DNA of 64,000 bases from Psychrobium sp. MM17-31 (GCF_022347785.1 NZ_JAKRGA010000005.1:62001-126000); one strand, 5' to 3'. Positions 25,645-34,694 are shown, numbered from the stretch's first letter. The notes: a model not told the origin generated them from the letters alone. A program made the numbers and translations.

Positions 25645-26919
25645 ATGACTCAAAACAGCGAAACAGAACACAAGCCAGGCCCATTAACTGGCATTACCGT
25701 ACTCGATTTCTCACGAGTGCTGGCAGGTCCATACTGCACCATGATATTGGCTGATCTTGGAGCTCGAGTTATCAAAATAGAACGCTTTGGCACTGGCGAT
25801 GACACTCGCGCATTTGGACCATTCGTTGGCGACGACTCCGCCTACTTCATGTGCTTCAACCGCGGTAAAGAAAGTATTAGCCTCGATATCAAATCGCCTC
25901 GTGATCGCGAACTTCTCGAACGCTTGCTTGATGAAAGTGATGTGGTGGTTGAAAACTTTCGTCCCGGCGTCATGGAACGTCTAGGCTATGGCCCTGAGCG
26001 ATTAGCTAAAACTCATCCACATATCGTATATACGTCGATTTCTGGATTTGGCCATAGTGGCCCATTTAGCGAATTACCGGGTTATGACATGGTAGTGCAA
26101 GCAATGGGTGGCGTTATGAGCCTCACAGGTTGGCCAGACGAAGAACCAGCACGTGTTGGTACTAGTTTTGGTGATTTAGGTGCAGCGCTCTTTGGTGTCA
26201 TCGGCATCTTATCTTCTCTTTATAGCCGCAGCCGTGATGCCCAAGGCTCACGCGTTGACATCGGTATGCTTGATTGTCAGGCCGCATTAATGGAAACCGC
26301 ACTAGCTCGTTATGACGTAGAAGGCATAGTGCCAAACAGAACAGGCGACAATCATCCATCTCTTGCGCCATTTGAAACCTTTATGGCGCAAGACGGAAAA
26401 TTTGTTATCTGTGCGGGAAATGACACCTTGTTCTTATTGATGGCCGACGCATTAGGCGCACCGCAGCTGGCGTTAAAACCTGAATATCTCACTAACGATC
26501 TACGAGTGCAAAACCGCGTACAGCTAGTGAAAGATGTCGAAGAACTCACTAAGCACCAACCGATGCAGCATTGGATTGACGCGCTAAATGAAGAAGGCGT
26601 GCCATGTGCGCCAATTAATACTATCGATAAACTGTTCGACCATCCTCAGCTACTAGCTCGAAACATGATTATCAAAGTTCAAGGTGAAACAGACCGACCA
26701 ATTCGCACCGCAGGTAATCCAATTAAGATGAACAACCTGTCAGAAATCGATCCTGAAACACCAATTAAGTCTCCCGCCTTAAACGAGCATCGCGAAGCAA
26801 TTCTCGACGAACTCATGGCAAGACATGGCGCTTATCAATCGGCTGCACCAGACAGCCACGCCGACGAAGAATTAGATGGTCCAGATCCTGCCAATCTCTA
26901 TGATGCAGCTAAAGCCTAG
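25645..26919 (+). CDS. acuN: CaiB/BaiF (class III) CoA-transferase, AcuN-type
   Basis: 424 residues, a single CaiB domain: GITVLDFSRVLAGPYCTMIL at the N-terminus, VIKIERFGTGDDTR, then SRVDIGMLDCQAALMETAL where class III enzymes carry the catalytic Asp nearby. It is half the length of DddD, which has two such domains. With the following hydratase it fits AcuN of acrylate catabolism, which moves CoA between acrylate and 3-hydroxypropionate. First gene of the operon with hydratase, alcohol dehydrogenase and semialdehyde dehydrogenase. The family call is certain; the substrate is inferred from context. Confidence 0.75.
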   Translation: MTQNSETEHKPGPLTGITVLDFSRVLAGPYCTMILADLGARVIKIERFGTGDDTRAFGPFVGDDSAYFMCFNRGKESISLDIKSPRDRELLERLLDESDVVVENFRPGVMERLGYGPERLAKTHPHIVYTSISGFGHSGPFSELPGYDMVVQAMGGVMSLTGWPDEEPARVGTSFGDLGAALFGVIGILSSLYSRSRDAQGSRVDIGMLDCQAALMETALARYDVEGIVPNRTGDNHPSLAPFETFMAQDGKFVICAGNDTLFLLMADALGAPQLALKPEYLTNDLRVQNRVQLVKDVEELTKHQPMQHWIDALNEEGVPCAPINTIDKLFDHPQLLARNMIIKVQGETDRPIRTAGNPIKMNNLSEIDPETPIKSPALNEHREAILDELMARHGAYQSAAPDSHADEELDGPDPANLYDAAKA

Positions 26920-26959
26920 CAATAAATAACCCATTAAAAAGACAATAAAGGTAAATACA

Positions 26960-27808
26960 ATGAATAAGAAAGTCACCGCCAAGAAAACAGAACAAGACAA
27001 CACGCCAGAACAAACGACAGCAACGACTACATCGAATCAGCCGGAAACGATTCTAGTTGAACGCCGCGAGCGAGTTGGCATTATCACCCTTAACCGCCCT
27101 AAGAGCTTAAACGCGTTAAACCGTCAATTAGCGGGCGAAGTATTAGATGCGCTAAAAACCTTTGATAAAGATCCTAACATCGGCGCCATTGTAATTACTG
27201 GTAGCGCCCGAGCTTTCGCTGCTGGTGCCGATATTGAAGAGATGGCTAACCTCAGCTATTCAGAGTTCTACTGTGATGACATCTTCGCGCCATGGGATGA
27301 ACTACGCACCATCAAAAAACCAATCATTGCTGCTGTTGGTGGTTACGCGCTTGGTGGTGGTTGTGAACTAGCCCTCATGTGTGACTTTATTATCGCCGCT
27401 GAGGATGCTCAATTCGGTCAGCCAGAAATCAAGCTTGGCATCTTACCTGGCATCGGCGGTTCTCAGCGCTTGAGCCAAGCCGTTGGTAAATCAATGGCGA
27501 TGGATTTAGTGCTCACTGGACGTACTATCGACGCTAAGGAAGCCAAAGAAATTGGCCTAGTTGCCCGCGTAGTTCCGTCAAATGAATTATTGCAAATTAC
27601 CCTAGAAGCTGCACACACCATTGCTGGTTACAACGATCCTGCAGTACGCATGGCTAAAGAAGCAGTAAACGTTGCCTTTGAAACCAGTCTTACTGAAGGT
27701 ATTAGACACGAACGTCGTCTATTCCAAGCTGCCTTTGCAACTGAAGGTCAAAAAGAAGGCATGCATGCCTTTATTGCTAAGCGCGCCCCTGTTTTTAGAC
27801 ATCGCTAA
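26960..27808 (+). CDS. acuK: Enoyl-CoA hydratase family protein, AcuK-type (acryloyl-CoA hydratase)
   Basis: 282 residues. Crotonase fold with [16 protein letters not shown] (oxyanion hole), [16 protein letters not shown] and [20 protein letters not shown] (two catalytic Glu-type positions). Residues 1-25 are a hydrophilic Lys/Thr/Gln-rich extension not usual in the family. In the proposed route it adds water to acryloyl-CoA to give 3-hydroxypropionyl-CoA. It follows acuN by 40 nt. AAGG is the ribosome site. Confidence 0.75.
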   Translation: MNKKVTAKKTEQDNTPEQTTATTTSNQPETILVERRERVGIITLNRPKSLNALNRQLAGEVLDALKTFDKDPNIGAIVITGSARAFAAGADIEEMANLSYSEFYCDDIFAPWDELRTIKKPIIAAVGGYALGGGCELALMCDFIIAAEDAQFGQPEIKLGILPGIGGSQRLSQAVGKSMAMDLVLTGRTIDAKEAKEIGLVARVVPSNELLQITLEAAHTIAGYNDPAVRMAKEAVNVAFETSLTEGIRHERRLFQAAFATEGQKEGMHAFIAKRAPVFRHR

Positions 27809-27904
27809 AGGCCCAAGCAAGCCCGTGAATTATTTGAATAACTCTCTCAACGCAAATTAACAACGGGCTTTACCGCAATACTGAGCAAATATTTAGGAGA
27901 CATT

Positions 27905-29062
27905 ATGTCTAATCAAGTTATTTTACCTCGCATCATGCAGGTTGGAGCAGATGCCAGTAAAGAAATTCCAGCTGTTTTAGCCAGCTTAGGCTGTGAACGC
28001 CCGTTGATCATCACCGATAAAATGATGGTAGAGCTAGGTTACGCCGCCGCTATTGAAACCGTGTTATCAGAAAACGGTCTTAGTGGCGAAGTATTTGACG
28101 ATACAGTGCCAGAGCCAACTGTCGCGTCAATTCAAGCTGGGGTAGAGAAAGTACGTCAGGGTAACTACGATGCCATTATCGCCCTAGGCGGCGGTAGCCC
28201 AATTGATAGCGCCAAAGCCATTGCAATTCTCGGTGCTTATGGCGGCGAAATGCGCGATTACAAATTCCCGCGCATTGTCAATGAAGCAGGTTTACCAATT
28301 ATTGCTGTACCAACCACTGCAGGTACGGGTTCGGAAGCAACGCGCTTTACTATTATTACCGACGAAACTACCGACGAGAAAATGCTCTGTGTCGGCATCG
28401 GCTTTATGCCAGTTGCCGCACTTGTCGATTACAAACTGACACTGAGTGTTCCTGCGCGTATTACCGCAGATACCGGTATAGATGCTCTCACTCATGCCAT
28501 TGAAGCCTACGTCAGCCAAAAAGCCAATCCATACAGTGATAGCCAAGCATTATCGGCGATGAAGTTAATAGGTCCGAACCTGCGCAAGGTTTACCACGAA
28601 GGTTCAAACGAAAAAGCGCGTGAAGCCATGATGTTAGGCTCAACCCTTGCTGGTATTGCCTTCTCTAACGCTTCGGTTGCATTAGTACACGGCATGAGCC
28701 GCCCAATTGGCGCGGCATTCCACGTACCACACGGTTTATCAAATGCCATGTTACTGCCAGCGGTTACTGAGTTTTCTATTCCAGCGGCTCCATCTCGATA
28801 TGCCGATTGCGCTAGAGCGATGGGTGTAGCAACCAGCAGCGATAGTGACGACAGTGCCAATGAAAAACTACTGCAAGAACTACGCGCACTTAACGACGAG
28901 TTAGAAGTACCGACACCGGAACAATTTGGCATCAAACGCGAAACCTTTTTCGAACTCATGCCAACTATGGCTCAACAAGCACTAGCGTCAGGTTCACCGG
29001 GAAATAACCCGCGCGTGCCAAGCCCAGAACAAATTATCGAAATCTACCGCCAACTTTGGTAG
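27905..29062 (+). CDS. Iron-containing alcohol dehydrogenase, likely 3-hydroxypropionate dehydrogenase
   Basis: 385 residues, group III Fe-ADH. The NAD motif is ALGGGSPIDSAKA at about 95-107, and iron ligands are in DALTHAIEAYVSQ, LVHGMSRPIGAAFHVPHG (His). In DMSP/acrylate clusters an enzyme of this class (DddA/DddB role) oxidises 3-hydroxypropionate to malonate semialdehyde, which the next enzyme consumes. AGGAG precedes the ATG. Confidence 0.88.
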   Translation: MSNQVILPRIMQVGADASKEIPAVLASLGCERPLIITDKMMVELGYAAAIETVLSENGLSGEVFDDTVPEPTVASIQAGVEKVRQGNYDAIIALGGGSPIDSAKAIAILGAYGGEMRDYKFPRIVNEAGLPIIAVPTTAGTGSEATRFTIITDETTDEKMLCVGIGFMPVAALVDYKLTLSVPARITADTGIDALTHAIEAYVSQKANPYSDSQALSAMKLIGPNLRKVYHEGSNEKAREAMMLGSTLAGIAFSNASVALVHGMSRPIGAAFHVPHGLSNAMLLPAVTEFSIPAAPSRYADCARAMGVATSSDSDDSANEKLLQELRALNDELEVPTPEQFGIKRETFFELMPTMAQQALASGSPGNNPRVPSPEQIIEIYRQLW

Positions 29063-29113
29063 TCGCCACAAGACACCAATAGCGTTAATAAACAAATACA
29101 CAGAGGAATACTC

Positions 29114-30610
29114 ATGAACACCATAGGTCATATTATTAACGGTAACGAAGTTACCGAAGGCACACGTCAACAACCTGTATATAATCCAGCAACAGGTGAA
29201 GCAGAGAAGCAAGTGCTACTAGCCAGCCAAGAAACCGTTGAGCAAGCCATAGCTAGCGCTCAAGAAGCTTACCCAGCGTGGCGTAATACGCCGCCAATTA
29301 AACGCGCTCGTGTAATGTTCAAATTCAAGGAGCTGTTAGAAGCCAACGCCGAAAAAATCTGTCAACTCATCGGTGAAGAGCACGGTAAAATCCCTCACGA
29401 TGCAATGGGTGAACTACAACGTGGTATCGAAAATGTTGAATACGCATGTGGTATCCCAGAGCTACTAAAAGGCGAACACAGCCGCAATGTTGGTCCAGGT
29501 ATTGATTCGTGGAGCGAGTTCCAACCGTTAGGCGTTGTTGCAGGTATTACACCGTTTAACTTCCCAGTGATGGTACCGCTATGGATGTTCCCGATGGCAA
29601 TTGCTTGTGGTAACACCTTCGTGCTTAAACCATCAGAGCGCGATCCTAGCTCTACTCTATACATTGCAGAATTACTTAAAGAAGCAGGCCTACCAGACGG
29701 CGTATTCAACGTGGTTAACGGAGACAAAGAAGCCGTTGACACACTACTTAACGATGCACGTATTAAAGCGGTTAGTTTTGTGGGTTCAACACCTATTGCC
29801 GAGTACATCTACAGCACAGCCAATGCCAATGGTAAACGCTGTCAAGCACTAGGCGGCGCTAAAAATCACGCTATCGTGATGCCAGACGCCGATATGGATA
29901 ACGCAGTGAATCAATTATTAGGCGCAGCATTTGGCTCATCAGGTGAACGCTGTATGGCATTATCAGTTGCTGTTGCCGTAGGCGATGCAGCAGCAGATGC
30001 GCTTATCGCAAAAATGAAAGATGCGATGAAAGGGTTAAAAGTTGGTGCTTACACCGACAGCAGCAATGATTTTGGTCCTGTTATTACCGCAGCACACCGC
30101 GATAAAGTCGTTGGCTTTATCGATAGCGCAGAAGCTGACGGCGCAACTGTTGTTGTTGATGGTCGTAACCCACAAGTTGCTGGTCACGAAAATGGTTTCT
30201 TTGTCGGCGGCACCTTAATCGATGGTGTAACACCACAAATGAATAGCTATCAACAAGAGATCTTTGGCCCAGTATTACAGGTTGTGCGTGTTAGCAGCAT
30301 GGATGAAGCGATGGCGTTAATCGATGCACACGAATACGGTAACGGCACCTGTATCTTCACTCGAGACGGTGAAGCAGCACGCTACTTCTCTGATAATATT
30401 CAAGTAGGCATGGTGGGTATTAATGTGCCATTGCCTGTTCCTGTGGCTTATCACAGTTTTGGTGGCTGGAAGCGTTCACTATTCGGTGATCTTCACGCTT
30501 ATGGCCCAGATGGCGTGCGTTTTTACACCAAACGCAAAACCATTACTCAACGCTGGCCTTCAGCTGGTGTTCGCGAAGGCGTGTCCTTCTCGATGCCAAC
30601 ACTGAAATAG
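29114..30610 (+). CDS. dddC: CoA-acylating (methyl)malonate-semialdehyde dehydrogenase, DddC/MmsA-type
   Basis: 498 residues, aldehyde dehydrogenase fold. GITPFNFPVMVPLWMFPMAI, VLKPSERDPSS and the catalytic Cys in FGSSGERCMALS are characteristic of MmsA enzymes, which release CO2 and make acetyl-CoA or propionyl-CoA. In this operon the expected reaction is malonate semialdehyde to acetyl-CoA, as for DddC. It could instead be the valine-pathway MmsA, but no other valine genes are adjacent. Followed by a terminator-like hairpin. Confidence 0.85.
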   Translation: MNTIGHIINGNEVTEGTRQQPVYNPATGEAEKQVLLASQETVEQAIASAQEAYPAWRNTPPIKRARVMFKFKELLEANAEKICQLIGEEHGKIPHDAMGELQRGIENVEYACGIPELLKGEHSRNVGPGIDSWSEFQPLGVVAGITPFNFPVMVPLWMFPMAIACGNTFVLKPSERDPSSTLYIAELLKEAGLPDGVFNVVNGDKEAVDTLLNDARIKAVSFVGSTPIAEYIYSTANANGKRCQALGGAKNHAIVMPDADMDNAVNQLLGAAFGSSGERCMALSVAVAVGDAAADALIAKMKDAMKGLKVGAYTDSSNDFGPVITAAHRDKVVGFIDSAEADGATVVVDGRNPQVAGHENGFFVGGTLIDGVTPQMNSYQQEIFGPVLQVVRVSSMDEAMALIDAHEYGNGTCIFTRDGEAARYFSDNIQVGMVGINVPLPVPVAYHSFGGWKRSLFGDLHAYGPDGVRFYTKRKTITQRWPSAGVREGVSFSMPTLK

Positions 30611-30620
30611 CCTAACGATT

Positions 30621-30643
30621 AGCCGCGCCATTCTTGGTGCGGC
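30621..30643 (+). terminator. Weak terminator-like hairpin after dddC
   Basis: Stem AGCCGCGCC / GGTGCGGCT with one G-T pair and a short CTTT tail. May only reduce read-through into iclR. Confidence 0.45.
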
Positions 30644-30721
30644 TCTTTCAGAGAACCAATTTTGACTACATCTTCACCTCGCTATACCATAGCAAACGCA
30701 TCTACTCATTGAGGAATAACA

Positions 30722-31489
30722 ATGACATCTGAGCGCAGAAAAAAAGGCTCATCCATTACCCGCGTATTAGAGATTATCGAAGCAGTCGCCAAGGCTGATC
30801 GTCCGTTGAGTCCAGCTGACCTAGCGCTGTTATTAGACATTCCCAAACCCAGTATCCACCGAATATTGCAACAACTCGTGGACGAAGGCTATTTACAAAT
30901 AAACGTGCGCGGTTTAGTGATTCCAGCCGATCGTTTAGATAACGCCGCTTGGGGAATTTTACACACCAGTCGCTTTAAAGCGCTACGCCAAGCTATTTTA
31001 CAAAAGCTTGCTGATGAAATTGGTGAAACCTGCGGTATTGCAATCCCTCGTGGCACAGAAATGATTTATTACGATCGCGTGCAAACCAATTGGCCATTAC
31101 AGATGCATCTGCCTATTGGTAGCCATACGCCAATTTGGTGTACCGCCAGCGGTAAACTCTATTTGAGTTCACTCTCCAAAGACGCTCGCCAAGGAATTTT
31201 ACGAAATCTGCCAATGCCGAAGCACACCCGAAATACGCTGACGACAATTGAGCAATTGGAGCCAGAGTTAGAGCAGATCGCCAGCAATGACTTGGGTATT
31301 GATAACGAAGAATTTGTCGATGGTATGGCAGCTATCTCAGTACCTATCAAAGATAAACAGGGCAAATTATTTGCCTGCTTGTTTACTCACGCACCTTTAA
31401 TCAGAAAAAGCCTCGACCAACTACTAGCATTCGAACCACAAATGCGCCGAGCAGCCCAAGAATTCGGCGAACTTATTAGCGAGAAATAG
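30722..31489 (+). CDS. IclR-family transcriptional regulator
   Basis: 255 residues. The N-terminal winged helix-turn-helix reads RVLEIIEAVAKADRPLSPAD and IPKPSIHRILQQLVDEGYL. The C-terminal effector domain has MHLPIGSHTPIWCTASGKLY and the terminal DGMAAISVPIKDKQGKL. IclR proteins usually regulate adjacent catabolic operons; the perfect palindrome over the acuN promoter is its best candidate site. AGGA lies before the ATG. Confidence 0.92.
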   Translation: MTSERRKKGSSITRVLEIIEAVAKADRPLSPADLALLLDIPKPSIHRILQQLVDEGYLQINVRGLVIPADRLDNAAWGILHTSRFKALRQAILQKLADEIGETCGIAIPRGTEMIYYDRVQTNWPLQMHLPIGSHTPIWCTASGKLYLSSLSKDARQGILRNLPMPKHTRNTLTTIEQLEPELEQIASNDLGIDNEEFVDGMAAISVPIKDKQGKLFACLFTHAPLIRKSLDQLLAFEPQMRRAAQEFGELISEK

Positions 31490-31518
31490 TCGCCCAAACT
31501 TCACTCACTTTTTTCTTA

Positions 31519-31547
31519 TTGAATTAAATAGACGATCGGTCTATTAT
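31519..31547 (+). promoter_or_regulatory. acuR promoter with embedded AcuR operator; leaderless start
   Basis: TTGAAT (31519-31524), a 17-nt spacer and TATTAT (31542-31547). The inverted repeat ATAGAC-GATCG-GTCTAT (31528-31544) fills the spacer and touches the -10, a classic autorepression layout. A start point about 7 nt after the -10 coincides with the ATG at 31555, and no Shine-Dalgarno sequence is present, so a leaderless mRNA is predicted. Confidence 0.7.
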
Positions 31548-31554
31548 TGTTTTC

Positions 31555-32187
31555 ATGACAGCACTAGTAAATAAACCGCGCCGAGGCAGACCGCCTAAAA
31601 ACAGCGCCGACAACAAAGACACCAAGCGAGAACTTATTCGCAGTGGCTTAGAGCACCTGACTGAATTTGGTTTTACGGCATCGGGCATCGACAAGATTTT
31701 AAAGAAAGTTGGCGTCCCTAAAGGATCGTTTTATTTCTACTTTTCCAGCAAAGAAGATTTTGGCCATGCCGTTATCGACAGCTACGCCACCTACTTTGCT
31801 AATAAACTCGATGCGTCGTTGCTCGATGAGTCTCATCCGCCATTACAACGTTTGCGCAATTTCGCTAGTCACGCCAAACAAGGCATGGCTAAGCATCAAT
31901 TTAGGCGCGGCTGTTTAGTGGGAAACCTCGGGCAAGAAGTAGATGCCTTGCCAGAGAGTTACCGCGGCAAGCTGATCGAGATATTTGAAAGCTGGGAACA
32001 AAAAGTCAGTGCCTGTTTGCAATTGGCACAAGACAATGGCCAGCTAGATAGTCAGCTTGATTGCCATCAACTGGCACAGTTTTTTTGGCTTGGTTGGGAA
32101 GGCGCAGTTAGCCGCGCCAAGCTACAACAAAGCGCTAAACCACTGGATAATTACATCGATGTATTTATCAACGGATTAGCCAATTAA
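31555..32187 (+). CDS. acuR: AcuR, TetR-family acrylate-responsive repressor
   Basis: 210 residues. A basic RRGRPPK tail precedes the TetR helix-turn-helix (LTEFGFTASGIDKILKKVGV, then PKGSFYFYFSSKEDFG). The ligand domain has FRRGCLVGNLGQE. It closely resembles AcuR, known in Rhodobacter to repress acuI and to release DNA on binding acrylate. The gene directly precedes acuI, and both have the same palindrome in front. It ends in its own terminator, so acuI is a separate unit. Confidence 0.87.
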   Translation: MTALVNKPRRGRPPKNSADNKDTKRELIRSGLEHLTEFGFTASGIDKILKKVGVPKGSFYFYFSSKEDFGHAVIDSYATYFANKLDASLLDESHPPLQRLRNFASHAKQGMAKHQFRRGCLVGNLGQEVDALPESYRGKLIEIFESWEQKVSACLQLAQDNGQLDSQLDCHQLAQFFWLGWEGAVSRAKLQQSAKPLDNYIDVFINGLAN

Positions 32188-32196
32188 GGTATAAAC

Positions 32197-32224
32197 AACT
32201 CAATCGTGATGATTGAGTTTTTTT
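32197..32224 (+). terminator. Rho-independent terminator of acuR
   Basis: 9-bp perfect stem AACTCAATC / GATTGAGTT, 5-nt loop, then a run of T residues. Confidence 0.85.
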
Positions 32225-32234
32225 ACGCAGATTA

Positions 32235-32251
32235 ATAGACGATCGGTCTAA
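32235..32251 (+). promoter_or_regulatory. AcuR operator in front of acuI
   Basis: The core TAGAC-GATCG-GTCTA is identical to that in the acuR promoter and lies 14-30 nt before the acuI start, directly before the GGAGG ribosome site (32256-32260). No convincing -35 was found. Confidence 0.7.
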
Positions 32252-32264
32252 TTTTGGAGGACGT

Positions 32265-33248
32265 ATGTTTAAAGGTGTTTTAATAGAAAAAGAGCAAGAC
32301 AATTACACAGCGGCGGTTAAAGAGTTAGACGACAGCGTGTTAATGGATGGCGATACGGTAATCAACGTTGATTACAGTACCATCAACTACAAGGATGCAC
32401 TAGCCATCACTGGTAAAGGGCCAGTAGTTCGCAAATTCCCAATGGTACCAGGCATCGATTTAGTGGGCACAGTAGAAAGCTGTTCGTCAGACACCTTTAA
32501 AGCAGGCGATAAAGTGCTGCTGAATGGTTTTGGTGTAGGCGAAGCACACTGTGGCGGTCTGGCACAAAAAGCACAGTTAAATAGCGAATGGTTAATTCCA
32601 CTGCCAGAAGGTATTTCTGGACAGCAAGCCATGGCTGTAGGCACCGCTGGTTATACAGCAATGCTTTGTGTTATCGCGCTAGAAAAGCACGGTGTAACAC
32701 CAGACAGCGGTGAAATTCTAGTGACAGGCGCCAATGGCGGTGTCGGTAGTTATGCCATCGCCCTACTCGCCAAACTTGGTTACACAGTGGTTGCATCGAC
32801 AGGTCGCGTAGCTGAAGCAGATTACTTAAAATCGCTGGGCGCGAGTGATGTTATTGATCGCGAAGAACTATCAAATCCAGGTCGTCCGTTGGCCAAAGAG
32901 CGCTGGGCAGGTGTTGTTGATTCTGTAGGTAGTCACACGCTAGTAAATGCCTGTGCAAGCACCAAATACGGCGGTGTGGTTGCTGCTTGTGGTTTGGCTC
33001 AAGGCATGGATTTACCCGGCACGGTAGCGCCATTTATTTTACGCGGTGTCACCCTTGCGGGTATCGATAGTGTTATGCGTCCAGCCGTAGATCGCGTCGA
33101 AGCGTGGAGCCGCTTAGCAGAGTTAGTCGACAACGATACATTCGCGAGTGTCGCAAAAGAAATCTCGCTTAGTGAAGTAGTTAGCACTGCCGAAGCTCTA
33201 TTAGCAGGTCAGGTACAAGGCCGAGTTATCGTTGATGTAAATGCCTAA
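32265..33248 (+). CDS. acuI: AcuI, NADPH-dependent acryloyl-CoA reductase (YhdH family)
   Basis: 327 residues, MDR/quinone-oxidoreductase family. STINYKDALAITGKGPVVRK, FPMVPGIDLVGTVE and the NADPH loop VTGANGGVGSYAIALLAKLG are characteristic of AcuI/YhdH, and zinc ligands of classical alcohol dehydrogenases are absent. It reduces toxic acryloyl-CoA to propionyl-CoA, giving a second exit besides hydration to 3-hydroxypropionyl-CoA. Expressed from its own AcuR-controlled unit. Confidence 0.92.
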   Translation: MFKGVLIEKEQDNYTAAVKELDDSVLMDGDTVINVDYSTINYKDALAITGKGPVVRKFPMVPGIDLVGTVESCSSDTFKAGDKVLLNGFGVGEAHCGGLAQKAQLNSEWLIPLPEGISGQQAMAVGTAGYTAMLCVIALEKHGVTPDSGEILVTGANGGVGSYAIALLAKLGYTVVASTGRVAEADYLKSLGASDVIDREELSNPGRPLAKERWAGVVDSVGSHTLVNACASTKYGGVVAACGLAQGMDLPGTVAPFILRGVTLAGIDSVMRPAVDRVEAWSRLAELVDNDTFASVAKEISLSEVVSTAEALLAGQVQGRVIVDVNA

Positions 33249-33270
33249 GACTTAAAAGTTAGGCATAAAA

Positions 33271-33306
33271 AAAATCCCCTGCTTAGTTCGCTAAACGGGG
33301 GATTTT
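33271..33306. terminator. Bidirectional terminator between acuI and the Spy-like gene
   Basis: Outer stem AAAATCCCC / GGGGGATTTT plus inner TTAG-TTCG-CTAA; A and T runs on both sides serve both convergent genes. Confidence 0.85.
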
Positions 33307-33318
33307 CTTTTCTGTTAA

Positions 33319-33834
33319 TTAAGAATCTTCGCTGTGACGCTCTGCATCGCGGTCGTGACGGTGCTTCATGTGTTTTTTCATACGCTTTTTCATTTTGCGT
33401 TTTTTCTTATCCATCATCGCTAAGTATTCAGCGCGTTGCTCTTCGTTAAGCACTTGATAGATAGAATGCTTTAGCTTCATTTTAGCTACTTTGCGATCGG
33501 CTTGTTTCTCAGCGCGCTCTGCCATTTTAGCGCGAATTGCCGCTTCATCGAACTGTGGCGCATTTAGGAAAGCAACATATTCGGACTTCATATCTTTACG
33601 CTTAGCTTTCATCGCTTCTTTATCAAACTTAGGACGCTCTGCTTTGTGAGCATCGATTAACGCTTGGATTTTAGTTGATTGCGCTTCAGTTAAGTCTAGT
33701 TTCTTAGCCATGCGCTCTACGTTAAAACCGTGGCCTTTGTGATGATGTTTACCAGGGCCCATTGCCATAGCGCCACCAAAAATAAGAGAGCTCGATAGTG
33801 CTAATGTTGCTAAAACTTTAGTTGTTGTTTTCAT
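33319..33834 (-). CDS. Spy/CpxP-family periplasmic chaperone-like protein
   Basis: About 171 residues from MKTTTKVLATLALSSSLIFG, a Sec signal; the longer frame to 33882 has no support. Mature part starts with a His/Gly stretch, then LDLTEAQSTKIQALIDAHKA and VLNEEQRAEYLAMMDKKKRK, the LTxxQ repeats of Spy/CpxP. The tail is very basic with many His. Such proteins bind unfolded proteins or dampen CpxA. It is divergent from cpxRA with a CpxR box between, so it probably fills the CpxP role. Confidence 0.88.
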   Translation of the reverse strand: MKTTTKVLATLALSSSLIFGGAMAMGPGKHHHKGHGFNVERMAKKLDLTEAQSTKIQALIDAHKAERPKFDKEAMKAKRKDMKSEYVAFLNAPQFDEAAIRAKMAERAEKQADRKVAKMKLKHSIYQVLNEEQRAEYLAMMDKKKRKMKKRMKKHMKHRHDRDAERHSEDS

Positions 33835-33903
33835 GTCTGTGTCCTTTTGTGTTAAGTCGTAATCTATAGTAGACACTCCCAAGTAAAGCAGTGCCTATGG
33901 AGT

Positions 33904-33918
33904 GTAAAACTGTGTAAA
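33904..33918 (+). promoter_or_regulatory. CpxR box in the divergent spy-like / cpxR region
   Basis: GTAAAACTGTGTAAA is an exact GTAAA-N5-GTAAA match to the known CpxR site, located 70 bp from the chaperone start and 64 bp from the cpxR start. Confidence 0.8.
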
Positions 33919-33981
33919 GTAAGTGTGTTTCTTTGTCACACTAGTTAGAATTCCACTAAGAGAAAATACGATAGGCTTGTT

Positions 33982-34671
33982 ATGACACATCAAAACAAAC
34001 TGCTGCTAATAGAAGACGACCAAGAGCTAAGCGAATTACTCGTTCGCCTGCTGACGATGGAAGGCTATGAAGTAGATACTGCCAGCGATGGTGAAGCAGG
34101 TCTTGCCAAAGCATTAGAAGAAACACATCAATTAGTACTACTCGATGTAATGCTGCCAAAGCTCAATGGTTTCGATGTATTAAAACAGTTGCGCCAACAA
34201 AGCCAGCTGCCGGTCCTAATGCTTACCGCCAAAGGTGATGAGATCGATCGGGTGATTGGCCTTGAGTTTGGCGCCGATGATTATTTGCCAAAACCTTTTA
34301 ACGATCGCGAATTACTAGCGCGTGTGAAAGCCATTTTACGTCGCAGTCAGCTAATGCCACAACGCACACAACAAGTGCAACGCGGTGATATTACGCTGCA
34401 TCACGGACGCCAAGAAGCAATATGCGGCGATGAAAAACTCGACCTAACAGGCACCGAATTCTTATTGCTAGCAGAACTGCTCGAATCGCCGGGGGAATTG
34501 CTAGATAAAAACAGCCTTAACCAAAAGGTACTCGGCAAGCGCCTACAAGCCTTCGATCGTAGTTTAGACATGCATATGTCAAACCTGCGTAAGAAATTAC
34601 CAGAGCGCAACGACGGCCTACCGCGCATCAAAACGGTACGTGGTCATGGCTATATTTGGCTTGATAATTAA
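33982..34671 (+). CDS. cpxR: CpxR-like envelope-stress response regulator
   Basis: 229 residues. Receiver domain with IEDDQE, the phosphorylated Asp in LVLLDVMLPKLNGFD, Thr in LMLTAKG and Lys in YLPKPF. The winged helix ends with RSLDMHMSNLRKKL and IKTVRGHGYIWL. Partner of the kinase 23 nt downstream. The pairing with a Spy/CpxP gene and a CpxR box supports the Cpx assignment. Confidence 0.87.
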   Translation: MTHQNKLLLIEDDQELSELLVRLLTMEGYEVDTASDGEAGLAKALEETHQLVLLDVMLPKLNGFDVLKQLRQQSQLPVLMLTAKGDEIDRVIGLEFGADDYLPKPFNDRELLARVKAILRRSQLMPQRTQQVQRGDITLHHGRQEAICGDEKLDLTGTEFLLLAELLESPGELLDKNSLNQKVLGKRLQAFDRSLDMHMSNLRKKLPERNDGLPRIKTVRGHGYIWLDN

Positions 34672-34694
34672 GTCAAACAATAAGGTCTTAGAGA

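Noticed and set aside
25645-26919. DddD, the DMSP CoA-transferase/lyase
   Set aside because: DddD has two CaiB domains and about twice this length; only one domain is present here.
27820-27868. AGCCCGT/ACGGGCT inverted repeat between acuK and the alcohol dehydrogenase gene
   Set aside because: Arms are short and 35 nt apart, with no T run; not a convincing terminator or operator.
28591-28959. 122-codon minus-strand ORF inside the alcohol dehydrogenase gene
   Set aside because: Antisense shadow, Ser/Leu-rich, no ribosome site.
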